Assembly (NCBI RefSeq): GCF_014649375.1
Contig: NZ_BMSX01000002.1
Location: 256,619 to 320,618, forward strand
Origin: Streptomyces aurantiogriseus
Lineage (GTDB): Bacteria > Actinomycetota > Actinomycetes > Streptomycetales > Streptomycetaceae
DNA length: 64,000 nt
Direction of reading: 5' to 3'
This document shows, piece by piece, positions 62,749 to 64,000 of this stretch. Below the pieces are notes generated by a model. That model was not told where the DNA came from. It made no database searches and saw nothing but the letters and a program-made list of their open reading frames with translations. The translations under genes were made by a program, and so were the position numbers. Position 1 is the first letter of the stretch; the number at the start of each line of letters is the position of its first letter.

Positions 62749-64000
62749 TGGGGACGCCACCGCCGGGCCAGAACGGCACCATCGACGTCAAGCCGGCCGA
62801 CCTCCACCGTGTCTCCGGTGGTGTGGCGAGCCAGCAGACGGTGATGGACAAAGGCGCCAAGAGCCTGCTCGACGATCTGCACAAGTACCCGGACGCCGGC
62901 GGCTACGGCACCTCGCCCCAGGCGTTCGCGACGTCGTACGTCAAGGTCGGCAACCGCTTCCTCGAGGTATGGGCCAAGAGCGTCGTCAGCATCGGGGGAG
63001 CGGCAGTCGGCTTCACCTCGACGGCCAACACCTACGCGAAGGCGGAGGCGGCCAACGATCCCACAGGGAAGGCGAAGCCCGTCGTCCAGCCGTTGCCGAA
63101 GGTCATCGAGAAGCCGCCCGCCTACGGCTCCGTGCCGAATCTGAAGTGGGGCGACGACGACGGCGGCGACGACTTCATCCGCAGAATCCTCGAGTGGGTG
63201 CCCGAGCCGGTCCGGGACGTGCTGAGGCCGGTGGTGAAGCACGCCTTCCGGATGGGCAAGGTCGCCGAGGTCTATCCGTTTCCACAGCAGCACTACCTGA
63301 ACTCGCTGTCCAAGGCGTGGATGGCGACGACCACCTCGCTCTCCATGGCGGAGAGCGGGCTGACCGGGAACGTCAGCAGCATCACGCAGCAGACCAACAG
63401 TGAGTGGCACGACGCGATGCGCCAGTTCTGCAGCTCGCTGTGGGGCACGACGGCGTGGGGCAAGAGCCGCGAGGGCTACGAGTGGAAACACGACACCTCC
63501 TCCTCGCAGACCGCCACCCACCCCGTGATGACCGTGCTGTTCGACACGGCCCAGAAAGTCAGCGACCTCCTCTACGAATTCGCCGAGGCGGCCGTCTATC
63601 TCAATCGCGAGGTATGGGACGTCTACCTCGAGGCCGTACGCGACGCGATCCCCAAGGTCGAGGTCAACCTCAAGGACGGCGTCGGCATGGACGACGTCAA
63701 GGGCCTGGTCAAAGGCGTGGTCAAGGGTGTCGCCAAGGGCGCGAGCCAGCTGGGGCAGGGCATCGTCCTGAACATGGACACCGCCAAGCTGAACTCGATC
63801 GTCACCGCGTACAACCGGCGGGTCGACGCGCTCGTCCCGCAACTCGACGCGCTCATGGGACCGTTGGACGAGGCGCACCGGAGCGCTCCGAAATTCGAAG
63901 CCCAGGAGGCGCGTGCGGAGGGCTTCGGCATGCGGGCCCTGGAGGAGTTCAAGGACTCGAAGGTCTGGCTGAAGGTCGACTCGACCGGCACGTACGACCT
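62748..64000 (+). CDS. Large ESX-associated protein, 3' end beyond window (polymorphic toxin candidate)
   Basis: An open frame of at least 417 codons running off the end. The N-terminus (GTIDVKPADLHRVSGGVASQ) resembles the helical targeting domain of type VII substrates. Two long helical segments follow (SLSKAWMATTTSLSMAESGL, ALVPQLDALMGPLDEAHRSA). No catalytic motif is visible in the part present. Coupling to a WXG100 gene suggests a secreted effector whose toxin or enzyme domain, and any immunity gene, would lie beyond the window. Confidence 0.75.
   Translation, partial: MGTPPPGQNGTIDVKPADLHRVSGGVASQQTVMDKGAKSLLDDLHKYPDAGGYGTSPQAFATSYVKVGNRFLEVWAKSVVSIGGAAVGFTSTANTYAKAEAANDPTGKAKPVVQPLPKVIEKPPAYGSVPNLKWGDDDGGDDFIRRILEWVPEPVRDVLRPVVKHAFRMGKVAEVYPFPQQHYLNSLSKAWMATTTSLSMAESGLTGNVSSITQQTNSEWHDAMRQFCSSLWGTTAWGKSREGYEWKHDTSSSQTATHPVMTVLFDTAQKVSDLLYEFAEAAVYLNREVWDVYLEAVRDAIPKVEVNLKDGVGMDDVKGLVKGVVKGVAKGASQLGQGIVLNMDTAKLNSIVTAYNRRVDALVPQLDALMGPLDEAHRSAPKFEAQEARAEGFGMRALEEFKDSKVWLKVDSTGTYD

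Overview
The window is chromosomal DNA of a Streptomyces or a very close relative. The base composition is strongly G+C-rich, codons end in G or C, GTG starts and ATGA/GTGA stop-start overlaps are common, and the gene content is typical of the genus: a conservon, a second EF-G paralogue, an OFA-family antiporter, Tat-type secreted enzymes and an indole/tryptophan prenyltransferase. Everything is read from the sequence by eye. Family names come from motifs and context, and no database search was run.

Layout. 1-4.7 kb: a TetR regulator with a pair of operator-like dyads, an OFA/MFS antiporter with a 47-residue membrane partner overlapping its 3' end, an orphan FabH-like ketosynthase and a GntR/FCD regulator. 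5.2-16.8 kb: a sugar or cyclitol uptake block, with a ROK repressor, a ribose-type ABC transporter (ATPase, permease, lipoprotein), a Gfo/Idh/MocA oxidoreductase, a TIM-barrel isomerase, a secreted sorbosone-dehydrogenase-like beta-propeller protein and a ThuA/DUF1080 protein. 16.8-25.4 kb: a tightly overlapping Ebo-type cassette (inositol-phosphate-synthase-like cyclase, UbiA prenyltransferase, TIM barrel, EboA, TatD-like EboB, EboE, phosphodiesterase-like EboF, secreted TIM barrel). Its product is not known to me. This is the best candidate for an undescribed pathway. 25.4-36.3 kb: an oxalate-type CoA pathway (OFA antiporter, ADP-forming acyl-CoA synthetase, formyl-CoA transferase, oxalyl-CoA-decarboxylase-like enzyme), divergent from sucC/sucD paralogues and an aldehyde dehydrogenase. 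A remnant of an amino-acid permease sits between two terminators at its end.

36.4-43.8 kb: tRNA-Leu(GAG), a five-gene conservon (cvnABCDE) whose P450 lacks the ExxR arginine, then a DMATS-type aromatic prenyltransferase with a coupled leader ORF and attenuator-like hairpin, facing a flavin monooxygenase. 43.9-49.7 kb: a hydroxyproline catabolic operon (three-subunit D-hydroxyproline dehydrogenase, DapA-like deaminase, epimerase, GntR) with three copies of one operator-like sequence. 50-53.1 kb: a nucleotidyltransferase and an EF-G paralogue behind a leader ORF. 53.3-55.5 kb: a SnoaL-LUD fusion divergent from an ECF41-type sigma factor across a concentric nested palindrome. 55.6-58.5 kb: a blaB-blaA / blaL beta-lactamase locus. 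58.7-61.3 kb: a CdsA-like enzyme coupled to a GNAT-aminotransferase fusion. 61.9-64 kb: two WXG100-like proteins and the start of a large ESX-type protein that runs off the window.

Regulatory DNA is a recurrent theme. TACAGT/ACTGTA inverted repeats precede both the first GntR gene and the oxalate operon. The 11-mer ATRCAGTCGAC of the oxalate promoter recurs inside coding sequences. GTGACATNNNAC marks the hydroxyproline genes.
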